Assembly: GCF_026210795.1 (NCBI RefSeq)
Contig: NC_089450.1
Span: 1,612,001 to 1,676,000, forward strand
Direction of reading: 5' to 3'
Length of the DNA stretch: 64,000 nucleotides
Source of the DNA: Rhizophagus irregularis
Lineage: Eukaryota > Glomeromycota > Glomeromycetes > Glomerales > Glomeraceae
Numbering within the stretch: position 1 is the stretch's first letter; each line of letters starts with the position of its first letter. The position numbers and the translations under genes are program-made. The notes below the pieces were generated by a model. It saw nothing but the letters and a program-made list of their open reading frames with translations, made no database searches and had not been told where the DNA came from. Below, one piece after another: positions 10,674 to 24,604 of the stretch.

Positions 10674-12037
10674 AAAAAAAAAATCATATTATTTTATTTT
10701 ATTATTATTATTATTATTTCAAAAAAAAAAAAATTGAACATTTTTTTTTAATTTTATTATTTTTTTTAGAATATATGTATATATTAATATCATCTATATA
10801 TATGTATTTTAAAAAACAAAAAATTTATTTTCTTTTTTTCTAACCCTTTTTTTTTCTCTAATCCTTTTTGTAATTACTGTAATATATCAACTCAAGTATT
10901 CATCTTTTTTTTTCAATTTTTTAATTGTTTAATAAAAAAAAAATAAAACATTATTTTTGATTTTAGGTTTGATACCAAAAAAAAAAAATGCTTATGTAAT
11001 ATTTAAAATGTATAATCCGTATGGATAAACTTAACCGTATGAACTGAACCGTTTGAATCGTACAAATCATATGAACCACAAATCATATATCATATATTGT
11101 ATAAATATAAATTCATACCTTACATCATAAATTCATATCTTACATCATAATATCTTATAAATTCCCTTACATCATAATATCGTATAAATCTTAATGAATC
11201 GTATGAATCCATATAATCCCTCAATATCGCAAAGATTTTCTTTACTGCGTCGTCAAACAAGAAAAAAAAAATCGCAAAGATTTTCTTTACTGCGTCCGTT
11301 GCCAAGCAAATTTTTTTTAAATGTGAATGGCCCTTTTTTTTTGAAAATCCGGAAAATAGAAAAAATGGAATTTTGTTGAACTTTAATTATGATGGAAATT
11401 TCTCTTTTTTCACAAGTTACTTGATTAGCAGAACATCATAATGGAAATTATTCCGAAATGTTCAAAATTTTTTGATTGAATGGAAAAAAAAAGGAGAATA
11501 TAAATGATGATCAAACGTGAAATATTTTTTTCGGATGTTTAAAAAGGGAATTAATTAAAAATTATAAAAAAAAAGAGTAATGATCAATAATGAATAAAAA
11601 AGATCCGTTAAACGCCACATTTCATCTTTTTCCTTAAACAGTTTAAAATTAAAAAAAGTAATTATTTTACTTTTTTAATTATATACTCCGTTAATTAAAA
11701 GATGAACCTTGTCAAATGATTAACTTTTAAAGAAATTTTGAAAAGGGTTACGTTCTTATTCGTTTCAAATTTTTTTTTTTTTGAGGATGATCGGTTACAA
11801 TATGTATTGTCAATCAAATTAGTTGTCAAAGTCACGTGATAATTTCAAATTTAGTAATTAAATGACGATAACTTGCATTTTTAAAACAAATTTTTACACC
11901 AATTTATATAAACCACTAATATGTTACATATCAAAAAATTTATATCAATTTGGTATTTATTTGGGCTACCAAGTAGTATCAACAAAAAAAATATACAAAA
12001 ATAAACGTTTTTTTATCAAATCACGAGAGAGCATCAA
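10674..12037. other. Intergenic region with local duplications
   Basis: Between the F-box gene and the acidic-protein gene. 11000-11200 is built from repeated words (CGTATGAA, CTTACATCATAA), and a 26-bp direct repeat follows. No coding sequence is supported. Confidence 0.45.
11226..11296 (+). repeat. 26-bp exact direct repeat, 45 bp apart
   Basis: The 26-bp sequence beginning ATCGCAAAGATTTTCTTTAC and ending TGCGTC occurs at 11226-11251 and again, identical, at 11271-11296. The intervening 19 bp is mostly A-rich. It looks like a recent local duplication. Confidence 0.85.
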
Positions 12038-12745
12038 TTAGTATGGACGATACCTTCTCCCCATTCTAGGATTTTCTTCGGGAGGCGTAATTCGTTCTCT
12101 TCCAAATTTATCTCTTCTGACGATACTTCCATCGGCACGTTGACTATAATAACTACCATCATTATTATAATATTCGTAAGCTCCTCCACTTGCTAAACTA
12201 TCTCCTAACATAACAAATCTATTATTTTGTTCATTTACATCACTATATCCTCTTAAATCATTTAATGATTCAATCCCATTTAAAGAAAAGAGAAAATCTT
12301 CAAATGAATTAATATTACATTCTTGTTCTTCTTGTGGATTTGAATACCAAAATATTTCTTGTTGATTGTCTAAATCAATGAATTCTAAATATGGATTATT
12401 TCCCCAATAATCTTCCCAATCATTGAATTCTTCATTTTCAGTATCTTCATTTTCAGTATCTTCGTTTTCAGTATCTTCCTCATCAATATCTTCTTCATTA
12501 TCTTCCTCTTCAGTATCTTCCTCTTCAATATCTTTCTCATCGATATCATCATCATCTTCTTCTTCTTCTTCATTTTTTTCGTATTCTTCTTTGTTTAATA
12601 TATTAGAGGTTCCATCTTCATCGTTATATCTTTCTTTCTTAAAATCTTTTTGAACAGGATATTCTAATTCTGAATCTGAATCTTCACTTTCTTCTTGATA
12701 TCTAATGTTATTACGATCATGAAATTTACTCATTTTATTATACAT
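12038..12745 (-). CDS. Acidic low-complexity protein, function unknown
   Basis: A single-exon frame of 235 residues; the ATG at 12733 (MSKFHDRN) is an equally good start. Residues 20-110 are almost pure Glu/Asp with an in-frame 15-nt repeat giving DTENE three times. After that comes a non-repetitive aromatic segment (FNDWEDYWGNNPYLEF, NPQEEQE, FEDFLFSLNGIESL) and a C-terminal part with YYNNDGSYYSQRADGS and a basic end (RRDKFGRERITPP, RMGRRYRPY). The ordered C-terminal half argues that it is a real gene and not just a repeat frame. Acidic stretches like this are common in histone-binding and nucleolar proteins, but no family is recognised. Confidence 0.6.
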   Translation of the reverse strand: MYNKMSKFHDRNNIRYQEESEDSDSELEYPVQKDFKKERYNDEDGTSNILNKEEYEKNEEEEEDDDDIDEKDIEEEDTEEEDNEEDIDEEDTENEDTENEDTENEEFNDWEDYWGNNPYLEFIDLDNQQEIFWYSNPQEEQECNINSFEDFLFSLNGIESLNDLRGYSDVNEQNNRFVMLGDSLASGGAYEYYNNDGSYYSQRADGSIVRRDKFGRERITPPEENPRMGRRYRPY

Positions 12746-14853
12746 GTATGAAAAAATAATATAAATTCTTCTTTTAGAGAATTCTTTTAGATAAAAATGA
12801 AAAACGTTTAAACAAATAAAAAAGGAAATCTAATCCCCCCTTTTTTTTTTAAAAAAAAATATATTTATTGTATAAAAAATATATTGTATAATACATTTAC
12901 AACACGGGAATTATTTGATTACGTACGGATTATCACATGTAACAAATGTTACAAACAAACATTTATGCTTATGATGTCAAAGATCGACAGGTTGATTCGA
13001 AATTCTGGATAACTTTTTACCCGGAAATTTTATATTTTTTAACAAAATTTACCCCTTGTATATAAGAATTACCCTTGTAACATTATTTCAATCATGTTTT
13101 TAGAGAGAAGGAATAGAAGGAATATTAAAAAAAAAATAAAAAAAGAAAATTTTTTATAATATTAAAAAACTGTCTTGTAAATTCCAACTAACTGATCGAA
13201 AAAATAAAAAAATAAACCCTTTTGTTGAAATATTTTTTGAACTCATCTGAGGCTTTTTTAATTAATCACACCTTTTTTGGTTTAACATAAGCAAAAATAA
13301 TAGGACAAGTGTATCATGTATCATGTATCATCGCCAATAATATGAGAAAAAAAGAATATATATTTCTTGTTTGCAACAAGACTAAATTGTGGCAAAATAT
13401 TACCAAAATTTTACTTGATTTAGATAAGAGTTCAAAAACTTCAAATATATGCTCATATATTAATGCGATCTTCAACTTTACCTTCGTGGTATATGGAAAA
13501 TTATATACAATATATTCATCTAATGATTACTAATATGAAACAAATTACGAAGCTCTTTTCTCACATTCTTAAAACAATTATCTAAAAATGTTGTCATTTA
13601 GAAATATCAAATATTAAAAATATTTCAACTCCAATTAGATCATAAATTGTGGTCACAAGAATTCTTTTGAAACAGAATTTATCCTAATTGAGTTACCTTT
13701 TATATAGGATCAGAAAAAAATTTTCAAGGAAAAAATTTGAAAAATCTTGGAAAACCTCAATCAATCATCACTTATATATAATTTTCTCAGTTACTAAATT
13801 TCCCTTTGTCGGTATCATTGCATAATTACTATTTTTTCTTGAAAAGCTTATGTCACAGGGTACTGATTAACAGAATATAGATCACGGGTTACGTATCAGA
13901 ATATGAATCAATAATTGAAGGGGCCACTCGATTGTATGCTATCATTACTTTTTAAGGAACTAAGTTTATTAGTGATACGTCAATTTCAAACTAATCAATT
14001 ACCGTATTACAAGTCATCTATCCAATGATGGAAATGTTATCCCGAAATCTTGATGGTGAAAGAGAGGTGTCTCTTAAAAGGGAGAATACTGTAGATGTTT
14101 TCATTAAGATAATCAGATGAACTTTAAAAAATCGCCCTTGTTACCCCAATTAAAATTTATAACGATTTTTGCCGAAAGTTTATAATCAAGTTTTTTTCGC
14201 GATACAAGCCCCACAGGGATGATGATAATCCCGCAGGTCTTGATTAATTTAGCAGAACATTTGACATGATGACAGAATTTACAGGAGAATATTATAAACA
14301 TTCTAATTTCAGAATTTATAGTGATGAAAGTGATAATAATAATAAAATGAATAAAATGATCAGATTATTATTATTATATAGACACTCCTTAATTTGAAAT
14401 CAATTTCGTAGAAATCAAGAATAATGGCATTGTTTGTTTCAGTTGATACACAGTGTAAGTTTACAGACTATTATTATAGAATGTGTGTAAAAGGTAATTG
14501 TGTGCAAAGGTAATTTTCACACATCTTTTATGTCGGTAATTAGTTGAAAGATTTAAAGTAAAATATGCTACGGGTAATTTAGAGTTCATAAATAAGCCCT
14601 TTTTCAGGTACTGTATGTAGGTCACGCATTCGGGATTGTTATTTTATGAAAAAAACTTCAAATTTTACTATAAGAGAATCCCTCCTGAAAAAGGATATAT
14701 GTACACATATAGATTTGATTTTATTAATAAAAAAAAATTATTTTAATGTAACAAAAAAATAATAAATAAATTAAAATAAACAAACTAAATAAATTAATAC
14801 AGCAGGGGTATACGGTGTAATGGAAAACTTGATATTTTCTCCCCAATTAAATT
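12746..14853. other. 2.1-kb intergenic region, nothing recognised
   Basis: Contains a short direct repeat (ATCATGT three times near 13313) and several short open frames (for example 13309-13533 plus, 14113-14301 minus) that resemble no family and lack splice partners. No RNA gene was seen. Confidence 0.4.
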
Positions 14854-15915
14854 TCAATTTTCAACTCTTGTTTCATAATTTCTTCCAATTAAAATTTCTC
14901 TTGTAATTAAAACATAAGTATTTGACCTTTCAAACATTACTTTGATTTGAATCTCATTAATAATTTTCATATAATTAGTTTTACAAGTTGGAATAACATC
15001 ATCAGGTATATTAATTAATATATTAGCTTCAAATAATGTATCAAGACCACTTGGTGTCATTACAACATCTTTTCCATTAATTGTTTCACCTTTATACAAA
15101 TATTGTTCTTTTTCAAATGGTAAAAATTTTTTTCCATCGTCATCATCATCATCATCATCATCATCATCGTTATCGCTACTATTACTACCACCGCCACCTC
15201 CAACAACATCATCATTATCATCATTATTATTAAAATATTTAACAATCCCTTTTAAAGATGTACTTATTTTTTTTATTCTTAAATCTGGATCTTGTACAAT
15301 CATTCTTAATTTAATTTTAAAATTTGAATTAATATCAAAAAAAGTTTTTGGTAATATAGTTTCCCATTCAATCTGATGTCTTCTCTGTTGTGAACTTTTG
15401 GATTTAATAATTAAAGGTTTTAATTCTTCAATTGATGGTCTAGCCCATCTCCAAATTGGTACTTTAACTTCAATCCAAAATTTTTTATTAATTTTTTTAT
15501 TTATAACAGCTTTTAATGTATATTGAACATGACCAAAATTTGAATCAATACTTTCTATAGCATTTGATGGTACTTGAAATTCAAATGGTAAAGTTAAATC
15601 TGTTATTAATTCATATCCTATAGGATTATTTGATTCCCATAAAATTTCATGTTGTTTCAATATAATCTTCTCCTTTTTTATTTTTCTTAAATGCACCCAT
15701 TCAACCTTTTCTCTTCCAATAAAATACAAATTTATCTTTCTAGCTTTAATTGCTTGTGTAAATCTAACTAATAATGTTCCGGTTATCGTCGTTACATTTA
15801 TACCTAAATATCCAGATAAAAATGACGATTTTTCTGGATCAAAAGTAAAGAACATACGATGGTCAGATTTTATACAATCGTTTGTATGCGGTGTAGAAGC
15901 AGTTTCATGCGTCAT
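14854..15915 (-). CDS. Arrestin-domain protein
   Basis: A single-exon frame of 353 residues starting at the ATG at 15913-15915. Residues 20-170 follow the arrestin N-fold: MFFTFDPEKSSFLSGYLGINV, RFTQAIKARKINLYFIGREKVEW, LPFEFQVPSNAIESID, FGHVQYTLKAVI. The shorter C-terminal half (about 195-350) resembles the arrestin C-domain (IKLRMIVQDPDLRIKKISTSLKG, SGLDTLFEANILINIPDDVIPTC). It is split by a low-complexity loop, polyGly plus a run of Asp coded by CATCATCAT repeats at 15138-15170. Alpha-arrestins usually carry Rsp5 ligases to membrane cargo, but no PPxY motif is present, so ligase recruitment cannot be inferred. About 450 bp of featureless sequence separates it from the clathrin gene. Confidence 0.75.
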   Translation of the reverse strand: MTHETASTPHTNDCIKSDHRMFFTFDPEKSSFLSGYLGINVTTITGTLLVRFTQAIKARKINLYFIGREKVEWVHLRKIKKEKIILKQHEILWESNNPIGYELITDLTLPFEFQVPSNAIESIDSNFGHVQYTLKAVINKKINKKFWIEVKVPIWRWARPSIEELKPLIIKSKSSQQRRHQIEWETILPKTFFDINSNFKIKLRMIVQDPDLRIKKISTSLKGIVKYFNNNDDNDDVVGGGGGSNSSDNDDDDDDDDDDDGKKFLPFEKEQYLYKGETINGKDVVMTPSGLDTLFEANILINIPDDVIPTCKTNYMKIINEIQIKVMFERSNTYVLITREILIGRNYETRVEN

Positions 15916-16365
15916 TATCGCAGTTGAGAATAAATTATTTTTTTTTTTATCTGCAAAGGGGAAAGGAGAAAGATTTTATTCAAAAGTGTTTGATTTGCAT
16001 AACTTGTATACGTTCACATTGTACTACATTACTAAAATAGAAAAGATTTTTATTCCGCCATAAATTTCAGTCATATGATTTTTTAGAATAGCAAAGGATT
16101 TCTATTAATATTTTCTGTTTATTAAATTTTTTTGGTATATTATAAAAAAAAATTTTCTCAAAAATAATATTATTATATAATATAAAATTATTATATATAT
16201 ACAACCTCATTTAAAACTAGCTTTTTTTTGATTTATATAAAGAAAGTATTACTAATTATTCTGTTCTTAACAGGTAGATAGATTGTCGTTATTATTTAAG
16301 TGGCTTTTTCTAAAGAATCTTTCTTCTTGTAATAATATTTTATCGAATAAAAAATGTTCATAATT

Positions 16366-19300
16366 TTAAAAACCTTGATAGTTCATATTATTTATGTTAC
16401 CGTAAGCATTGCCATACCCCTGAGGTGCCATTCTAATTAAATGACAAGATTGAAAAGTATAATAAAATCAGGTTAGTCTGTCTCACTGACGGTAATAAAC
16501 TTTAATAAAAAAAAAAAATTGGAAATTAAATTTTTACCCTTGTCCTGGCCCTTGTGTAAGTAGAAGTTGATTTCCTAATCCGGCTGGATTTATGAGTGGT
16601 ATTTCTATTATTTAAAGTACATATCATATAATAAGTATTATGTGAAAGATAAATTCAAAATATGAAATTGTGATAAATACCACTTTCATTCTTTTCACGT
16701 TCCTGTTCTTTAGCTGTTCTTTCTGCGTTAGCTTTCTCCAAAATATCGATCTATATTTTAAGATAGAAATACGTTATAATATCTATAAACTTTAAGCTAT
16801 ATATTACATAAATAAGACAAACCTTGTTGCTGAATTCTCGCATGACTTGAACCAAGTATGGCATGGCAAAGTCGGTAAGACCATGCTTCCAAGACATCTC
16901 CAATACAACATCCGATCTAACTAAATCATAGCATGCGTACAAACACGCTGTGAAACATTCTTTGTTTCCAATCTGTACAAAATACTCTAAAAGCTCTTCT
17001 GCAACTTCGGTGGAACGTGATTCGCTGGCTGTTTCAATAGCATCTTTAAAAAGTCTATCCTCCTTAGATAAAGCAATAGATTGTGCCCATCGTTTGTTTT
17101 TCTTGTAAAGATGCGCTGCAATGCGACGGAATTCTAAGAGATCATGCTTTTCAAGTCTTTGAGCTAACTCAATATTATCGAATTTATCAAAGTTATCAAT
17201 TGAGTCTCGTAGTGATTTATAATCTTCTTCCTCAATTAATATATCATTATAAGCATTGTTAACCGCTAAATTATTTGTCTATAAATGAAGAGAGAAGCTT
17301 TTAGTTAAGTGCACCATATATATTAAACATTAAATAAGATGTATACCTCTTGAACAGATATCAAATATGATTTGATCAATGGTAAGTTATCGGATTTCTT
17401 GAACATTTGAACAACTCTAGTGTGATCAATTCTTGGAGTAAGAGCGACTAATAAATCACTTAATAAGAGGGGATGCTCATCCAAATAAAATTTCAATGCC
17501 TATAAGGAATTAATAAAATTTTATTAAGCACAAATATCGAATAAAAAAATAAAAATAAAAAAATAAATTTTAAATCGAACGACCTTATAATATATTTCGA
17601 GGTTGCTGACTTTGACAACAATATCCTTAAAACGTGAGTGTTCCCATGCATCGCTAGCATGTGTAATCATTGAAAGAGCAGCATTATCAAATTCATCATA
17701 ATTCTCATATAAGAATACCATCTCTTTCCATAAATGCGCTTCATCACAAGCTCGGATGACTTTTGGAATGTTAAGACGAGACCAAAATAGGCGTAGATGC
17801 TCGTCTGTTTTCTCTGGTTTATATTTCGTGTATAGAATTGCTAGTTCAGTAAACATTCCCATGTGTGCTCTTTCAAGACCAAGGCCAGCTTCAAGAAGCT
17901 GTAATAATTCGTCTATATAACCGTTGTATTCGTATTGGCGAATAACTTCCTATAAAGTCAAATTAAATAAAGAAATTAACGGTAAATTCTGATAAAAATG
18001 CAGTCAAATCTTTAATAATGAATAATAACCTGTAACTCATCAGCATGAACAATAAGATTAAGACCACATATATAAGCTAAGCGGAATTCCTTGTGTTGTA
18101 CGCAGGCGTTATGTACATCTTTCCAAACTCTTAATTAAATAAAGAAATTATATAAGTTATAATCATAGATAATTTGAACTGACAATATATATATTTATAT
18201 ATATATATTACTTTGTACTGCTAGCTTTTCTTGCACAATCGACAGCAGATTGATATTCTCCTAGATGAACAAGTGTAGAAGCCAGTCTTGCCCAATTTGA
18301 GACGCTCATAAACAGGATCTTTGCAGCTTCAAATAAACCTTCATCGTAACACCCGTCTCCAACTACTTGTATTTGAGCTACATTAGGCGTGTTAAGAAAT
18401 TCTTCTATATCATGAAATCGTTCTGTCTTTGCAAAAGCAAATAATAATTTGCTGTCAACTTGAGGTTCGCGAAGTTTCTTGCGGCACATTTGTAAATATC
18501 GAACAAGGTCATCGTATTTTCCAGCACGTGCTGAGATATCAATTACTTCACTAAAATTGGTTGGATCATCGGCGCGAATATATGAATCTGACAAATACAA
18601 ATAAATTAGCGTAAAAAAAAAAAAATTTTTTATAAATGTTTAATATAACGTACCAATTGAATCTTTAATTCTTAGACCTTCAATCTGTGCTTTCGCTAAA
18701 CGACTCCATACTTCTGGCTGATCACAAACATTTGCATAATCAGCAGCTCGGTCTATACTTCCAATATGTTCAATTAATACATTCATTGCGTTTTTATCAT
18801 CTTTACATTTTTTGTAAATGGTGAACGCTTCTTCAAACAAATTGTTTTTAATAGCGAGATCAGCGACATCAGGAGCATCAAAGTTGTTAAGCCTGTTGAT
18901 ATAATCCATCACTTTAGCTTTGTCAGCCTATTATAATTAAATGTATGTTAGTAAAGTATTGAAACATTTATCTCGGTAGCTTTTTTTTTTTTTTTACAAC
19001 TGCGTACGAGTGATTCTGTAAAGTAAACTTACCTTAATGGCTGTGAGGATAAGCAAATTTTGGAGAACTTTATGATCACTGAAAGCCGTGTTTTCTAAGA
19101 TCAGTTTCTCTAAAAGTTCAATTAATTCAATTGGCAAATCGGCATTCATGAACGCTTTGACAGTAAAAGAAACATCATCTGGATCAATAGACTCGGGTAA
19201 AGCTACAGCATTAATCTAAATAAAAAAAAGGAAAAATTTTTTTTTTCAACTTTAAGCAATACGAGAGAATAAGATAATTAAGTAATATTTACTTGGTCAA

Positions 19301-22300
19301 TTAAAGATCTGCGGTACATGTTATTCTCATCCAAAACAAACGCCCATAAATTAGAGTCACGTCGTTTTACCAAATATCGAGCTTGATGTTTAAACATTGA
19401 GTTCTCATTGGTGATTTTAACAAGTTCTTTATCGCATTGACCGCGTTGATACGCTATAAAAGCAAGATTAGGGTCTCTCTTTTCACAATATTTACCAATA
19501 GTGAGTGAATCGTAATACTACAAATTAATTAATAATTATGAATTAACAAATAGTCAATATTGGACGCATCTGATGAAAGGAAAGTTTAAACAATTAACAA
19601 CATACAGTATTTTCCCTAAGGAAAGCTTCAGGGTTGTTATTGCTGTCAATATATATCTTGGCAAGTGCATTATAGACGGCTGGATCTTGACTATTCTCTT
19701 GTACACGTAATTCCAACCAAGGTAAAATTAATTTAAGCCGATTGCGCTTTTCAACTTCTTCAACCAATTGATCAACAGGAAGAGAACCAGTAACAGACAT
19801 AAGTAGACCTTTGATAATCGACTCATCGCAATCGACATCTAGGAGACCACCAATAACAACAGGAGTACGAGCAGGATTGACTTTCTGAACATACACTTCG
19901 ATATATTTTGTCAGATTTTGTTGGTAAAGATAAAGTACCAAGTCATGAACAAAATCAAATCGATCACAGACAATAATTAAGGGAAGCTGGTCTGAGAGTT
20001 TAGCTTCCTATTAATTTTTTTAAAATAAGTTAACGTAAATTATTGCATTGTACAATTAATAATAATGATAGACAGTACCTTTAAAAAGTTTTTAACTTTT
20101 TCCGGATCATAATAATTACTTTCTCGGCATATCCTTTCAGCCTCTTTAATTTGACCGGTCTTTACAGCAGACTGAATATATTTGAAATGTACATCCGGAT
20201 CCGTACTAAGATTGACAATCGACCCAAGGTAATAATATAATCCTATTTAAAAAAATTAAGGAATAAATTAAATATTATTTAACTTAAAAAATTATATCGT
20301 TTATCTTAATTACCTTCGTAAGTTTTAAAGGATTCGAACAAATTAATCAAATTTATTGGTTGTAACTGTTCGGAATATTTTGTCGCAATTTGAACTACCA
20401 CTTGTAAAGTCTGCCTGTTATTCTTTAACATTTCTTTCAAGCATTCGAGGGATTGATCGACCGATAAAGTACCAAAGTAATTGACAACAAACTAAGGTAA
20501 AGTGTATACACATGACTTAAACTTTATTTATTATGAATATAACGAGTATAAACAATTAAACAATTGCTAGTTGAACTTACTTCAGCGTTCATAGCACCCG
20601 TATGTATGATTACACGCTTTATGTCATTAATTTCCGTATAATGTTCCAGTGCCTGCAAACGCAAATGAATATTAATCATATCATATAAAAAAAAAAAATT
20701 CTTTTAATAAGTACAATAAGAACATACCCTTTGTAATAAACCAGCTTTCTCACATAGAGACGCGATATAAGGTTTATCATAATGACTGAGAATTGCATTG
20801 CTAAGAATTGCATCAGCAACTTGTGGGAAGTTAAGCAAATTCATCTCTAACAACCTGGTTTGTAAATGTCCATGTTCAGGTTTATTATCTTTTAATGCAT
20901 CCAATAAGAACGCAGTAGCTTGTTGAATTTTATTGTTGGACATGAATACATCAACAACCTATAGTTTCGGAAAAAAAAAAATTAACTAACTGCGTTCTCT
21001 CAAAAAAATGTAGAATTACGATATCCTTTAAATGGTATGTTGAAAATTTTACCGTTTAAGGGATAAATAAATATAAGATACTTGCTTTTTCAATATCAAT
21101 TAATGATCCATTTTCATCATTCACCAACATAGTGGCGAACTCTGCTCCCTTTTCAGGATCTCTAGACATAATTTGTTGAAGCAATATGGGATAATCTGGT
21201 TGAAATCCTACTTTTTTTGCGTATAGAACAATCTTTGAGTATTGACCTGTCTCAGCAAAACAGGCGATTACCTAATAAATAACAATAGTGAAATAATTAT
21301 CAAGTGTAGATACAAATATAGTTTCAAAAAAATTTTTCGTTACCAACCTTATTCGGAACATTGGCACGAAGGTAAACTGACAGGGCCAATGTTAAATCAT
21401 GTTGACGAACTATATCACCTAATTCCTCACTACATTCCAACTAAAAATGATTTAAATAATTAACACAAAAAACTATATTACATTTATCTATAAAAATGAT
21501 GAATGTACCTTGTCTTCTTTTAACCACTTTTCCAATAGTTGCTTACGATTTTGAGCTAACACAGGTCTTGCAAGTTCCAAAGACTCATGTTTGTTTAATT
21601 CTCCTTTTTCCAAGAGAATTCCGAAATATTGCAAAATAGGGGATAATCCTCCCGCTGGCACGGAAACGTTTTTAAATCGTTCAATTGTTTGTGGTGTGCG
21701 AAGGAAACCCTAAAGTATACAATTAAAGGACTTCAATGATTTAAAAATAACCAGGCCAGAATTATTATGGATTATTCTTACTTGAGGGGAATTTGCTGCA
21801 ACTTTGGCAGCTTCATTATACGCTCCTTGCTGTAATAATTGCATAAATTTATCCATATATAATTTTTCAGCACCAAGCAAATTACATCTTGAAGCGATTC
21901 TTAGTGCTAAGTCTGAATTATTTATCGATATAATATAAGGAATGATTTGTGATTCGTCCACACAAACCGATAGCACCTGGAAAAAAAATTATACATAATT
22001 ATTAATATTATTGAACAATAAAATGACGAAAGATGGCAACTTTACCTGTCCTTTTCTATTAACTCCAACTATCCCACTACCATTCTCACGTTCAGCAGTT
22101 ACAAAAATTGTTTCGCCACTAATTCTATTCATATATATACATATACCTGTCTCTAGATCGTAAAGATGAATATATCCAAACTTCGTTACGAGAAAAATTA
22201 TATTATATTTTTTGCTAACTTGCATGGAGACAGGGAAATCTCCAGTAGCCTCTGATGGGAAAAATACATCCACGGTCTTCTTCGGAAATTGAGGATTTTC

Positions 22301-23440
22301 ATCTTTATGATCGACTTCAACAATATGTAACTATTAAATAAGTTTTAATAAGTATTTATACATATAATATTAACTTATAAATGACCTTATTTTACCTTTG
22401 CACCATTTGTACTTCTTATAGCAAAAGTAAATAAACTTGTGGGTGAAACTCCGTTTTCCAGTACAATATTTGCAAATGCTGCAGCGTGTCCTTCAATTGG
22501 CTGACTGACTTTACGATCTTTAGAATATAATTGCATGTTCCCGACCACTCTACCTTCCTATTTAAATTAATATCGTATGTCAGCGATTAAATTTTGCAAG
22601 ACCAAAAAGAAAGAAAGAAAAAACACTATTAAATTTATAGTTTTTATAATTATACATACCACAGCAGATATTCCCACTAGAACCATCCACCTTTCATCTG
22701 CATTAACTCGATAATTGATAATTTGAGAATTTGCAAGATTCGCATGCCTATCAAACATCTTAGCCGGAGCTGAATCGCCTTCCATTGACCAATGATATAC
22801 TGCTGTTCCTGTGACAAGTCCAAGAGTCTTTTGATTGATCCATTTCCAAAACATTACATCTTCTTGCATGGTATGTGATTTTACTTTTGATTTCAACTCA
22901 AGGTTGAATATTTGCAATTGTCTTGCGGCTAATTTGAAATTCAAAGATAATTCGATATTGCATGATTTTAATTAAAATTCACTTATTTTGCAAAATTTCT
23001 ATCAACAAACCTTTTAACGCAAGAATTTTAGCTGAAGGATGCATTATTGCATTATCAGCAGTGATTGGTCTTTTAAGAACATTCGAAGTATCTTGAAGAT
23101 CAATTATTACGACTTGGTTGGTCGGCCCAGTGGTTTCACGCACACAGATAAAACGGTCAGACTCCATGGTCAGCCAGTTAAAACCTATGCTGCTTGAATT
23201 TACACCGAGTTCCTGGAGCTATTAACAGCAAAATGTGAAAAGTATTAGGATTCGTAACATTGTTTTACAAGTCTTTAAATTTCCAAAACATAAAAAATTA
23301 AATGACAAAAAGCACAAACAGATGAAATATAATATATTTTTAAAATTCTGCTTTTTACAAGAAATAATAAAAGAAGTCCGGTAAAGAAACATTACCTGAC
23401 ATATCTCCTCTAACAGTATTGGAAGATCGTTATCAGACAT
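16366..23440 (-). CDS. CHC1: Clathrin heavy chain (complete, 25 exons)
   Basis: Structural subunit of the clathrin triskelion for endocytosis and trans-Golgi/endosome sorting. Hand-built exons, from the start: 23396-23440, 23011-23218, 22660-22928, 22396-22557, 22046-22330, 21782-21976, 21509-21709, 21348-21440, 21086-21271, 20728-20958, 20581-20652, 20314-20491, 20079-20242, 19606-20007, 19293-19517, 19033-19215, 18654-18927, 18212-18587, 18030-18129, 17584-17949, 17347-17499, 16823-17278, 16681-16750, 16538-16604, 16366-16432. The sum is 5028 nt, 1675 residues, every junction in phase; this equals the length I recall for the human chain. Visible parts: N-terminal beta-propeller ([12 protein letters not shown]-like, [28 protein letters not shown]), linker, and CHCR leg repeats ([78 protein letters not shown]). 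The C terminus ends [18 protein letters not shown], resembling the Gly/Tyr-rich tail. Intron 9 begins GC instead of GT. Confidence 0.97.
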
Positions 23441-24604
23441 TTTTTTTAAGGTGTGAAAGAATTATTTGATCGTGAAGTTTGGTCGAGAGTTTTTTGGTTA
23501 TATAGATTTAATGAATGGGGGCTTAGAATCTTAATAAACTCCCGCAAAACCCAATCATACTTTGACAAATTGCCTTGATTTTTGTCACACAATTCTTAGC
23601 AACAATAACATTTGATCATCTGCTAAAAAATCGATAAGTAAATCACGTGTGTATTATGGTTGTGTAAAATCTTAATGGATCACTATGATTAATTTGGTGG
23701 ATAGCGAGACTTACATGGCATAAAATAACAAAGTAATGGATCTTAGCATACACCCAATTGATTGGTTTATTTGTCAGGCTATCAAGGATTTTTTATATTT
23801 TATATTTTTAACATTCGATAATGGACAGTAAAGATACTGTACTAGTATTAATTTATATATCTGGTAAAAGAATCTTCATACAAAAACAGAACCAATTTCC
23901 GTCCAATCAAAATTTGGACTCGTTAAAAAAATAAGTTACTATAAGAGGATGGCCATAATTATAATGTAATAACATATTTGGACTAATAAAAATGTTTTTT
24001 TGCTAAATTCATATCCATTCTGTCAACCGGTCATCATTCAGTGATAAATAAGTTCGGGAAAATTCCTACCCCTATGGGATTATATAATACTTATGAAGAT
24101 TATCTGAGAGAAATAAAATTGATTCTGAATGAGGACTTTTGATTAAAATATTGAAGCTTTTAAAATCATTATTTTTTGATTCAAAGGTCTTTTCTCAGAT
24201 TTCCGAATTAAAGGAAATCATTGAACGTGCCCATCATTGAGATTAGTGTTTCAACCTGACGGTGTATTTGAACAATTTTATTCTAAGCATTTGAGCAAAT
24301 TTACCCGAAAAACCGATAAAGTAATAAAATAAAATAAAATAAGCAATATTTGAAGTTTCGCACTTATCTCACACATGATCTGAGATAGTACTAGCGTAAT
24401 TCATCAATAGGAAATAATTTCTCACCTTTTCAAATTTATTATTAACTCAAATTGTCCATTTTATTGTTTTCAGAATCACGTGATTTCATTTTACAATTGT
24501 GTTACTAATTATTTTATAAAAGTTACTATTAATAACAGGTCATCCATATATATATATGTATATACTCTTTTTTTTATTATTCTCTATATACGAAGGATGA
24601 GTCT
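23441..24604. other. Clathrin upstream region; no gene seen
   Basis: Upstream side of the clathrin gene. No frame with family resemblance. CACGTG-like words occur near 23644 and 24476 but are not enough to call a site. Confidence 0.4.

Noticed and set aside
12423-12653. Ser-rich plus-strand frame
   Set aside because: It is the antisense shadow of the acidic Glu/Asp stretch of the gene at 12038-12745.
14113-14301. 62-residue minus-strand frame
   Set aside because: No family resemblance, no partner exon and an uninformative composition.
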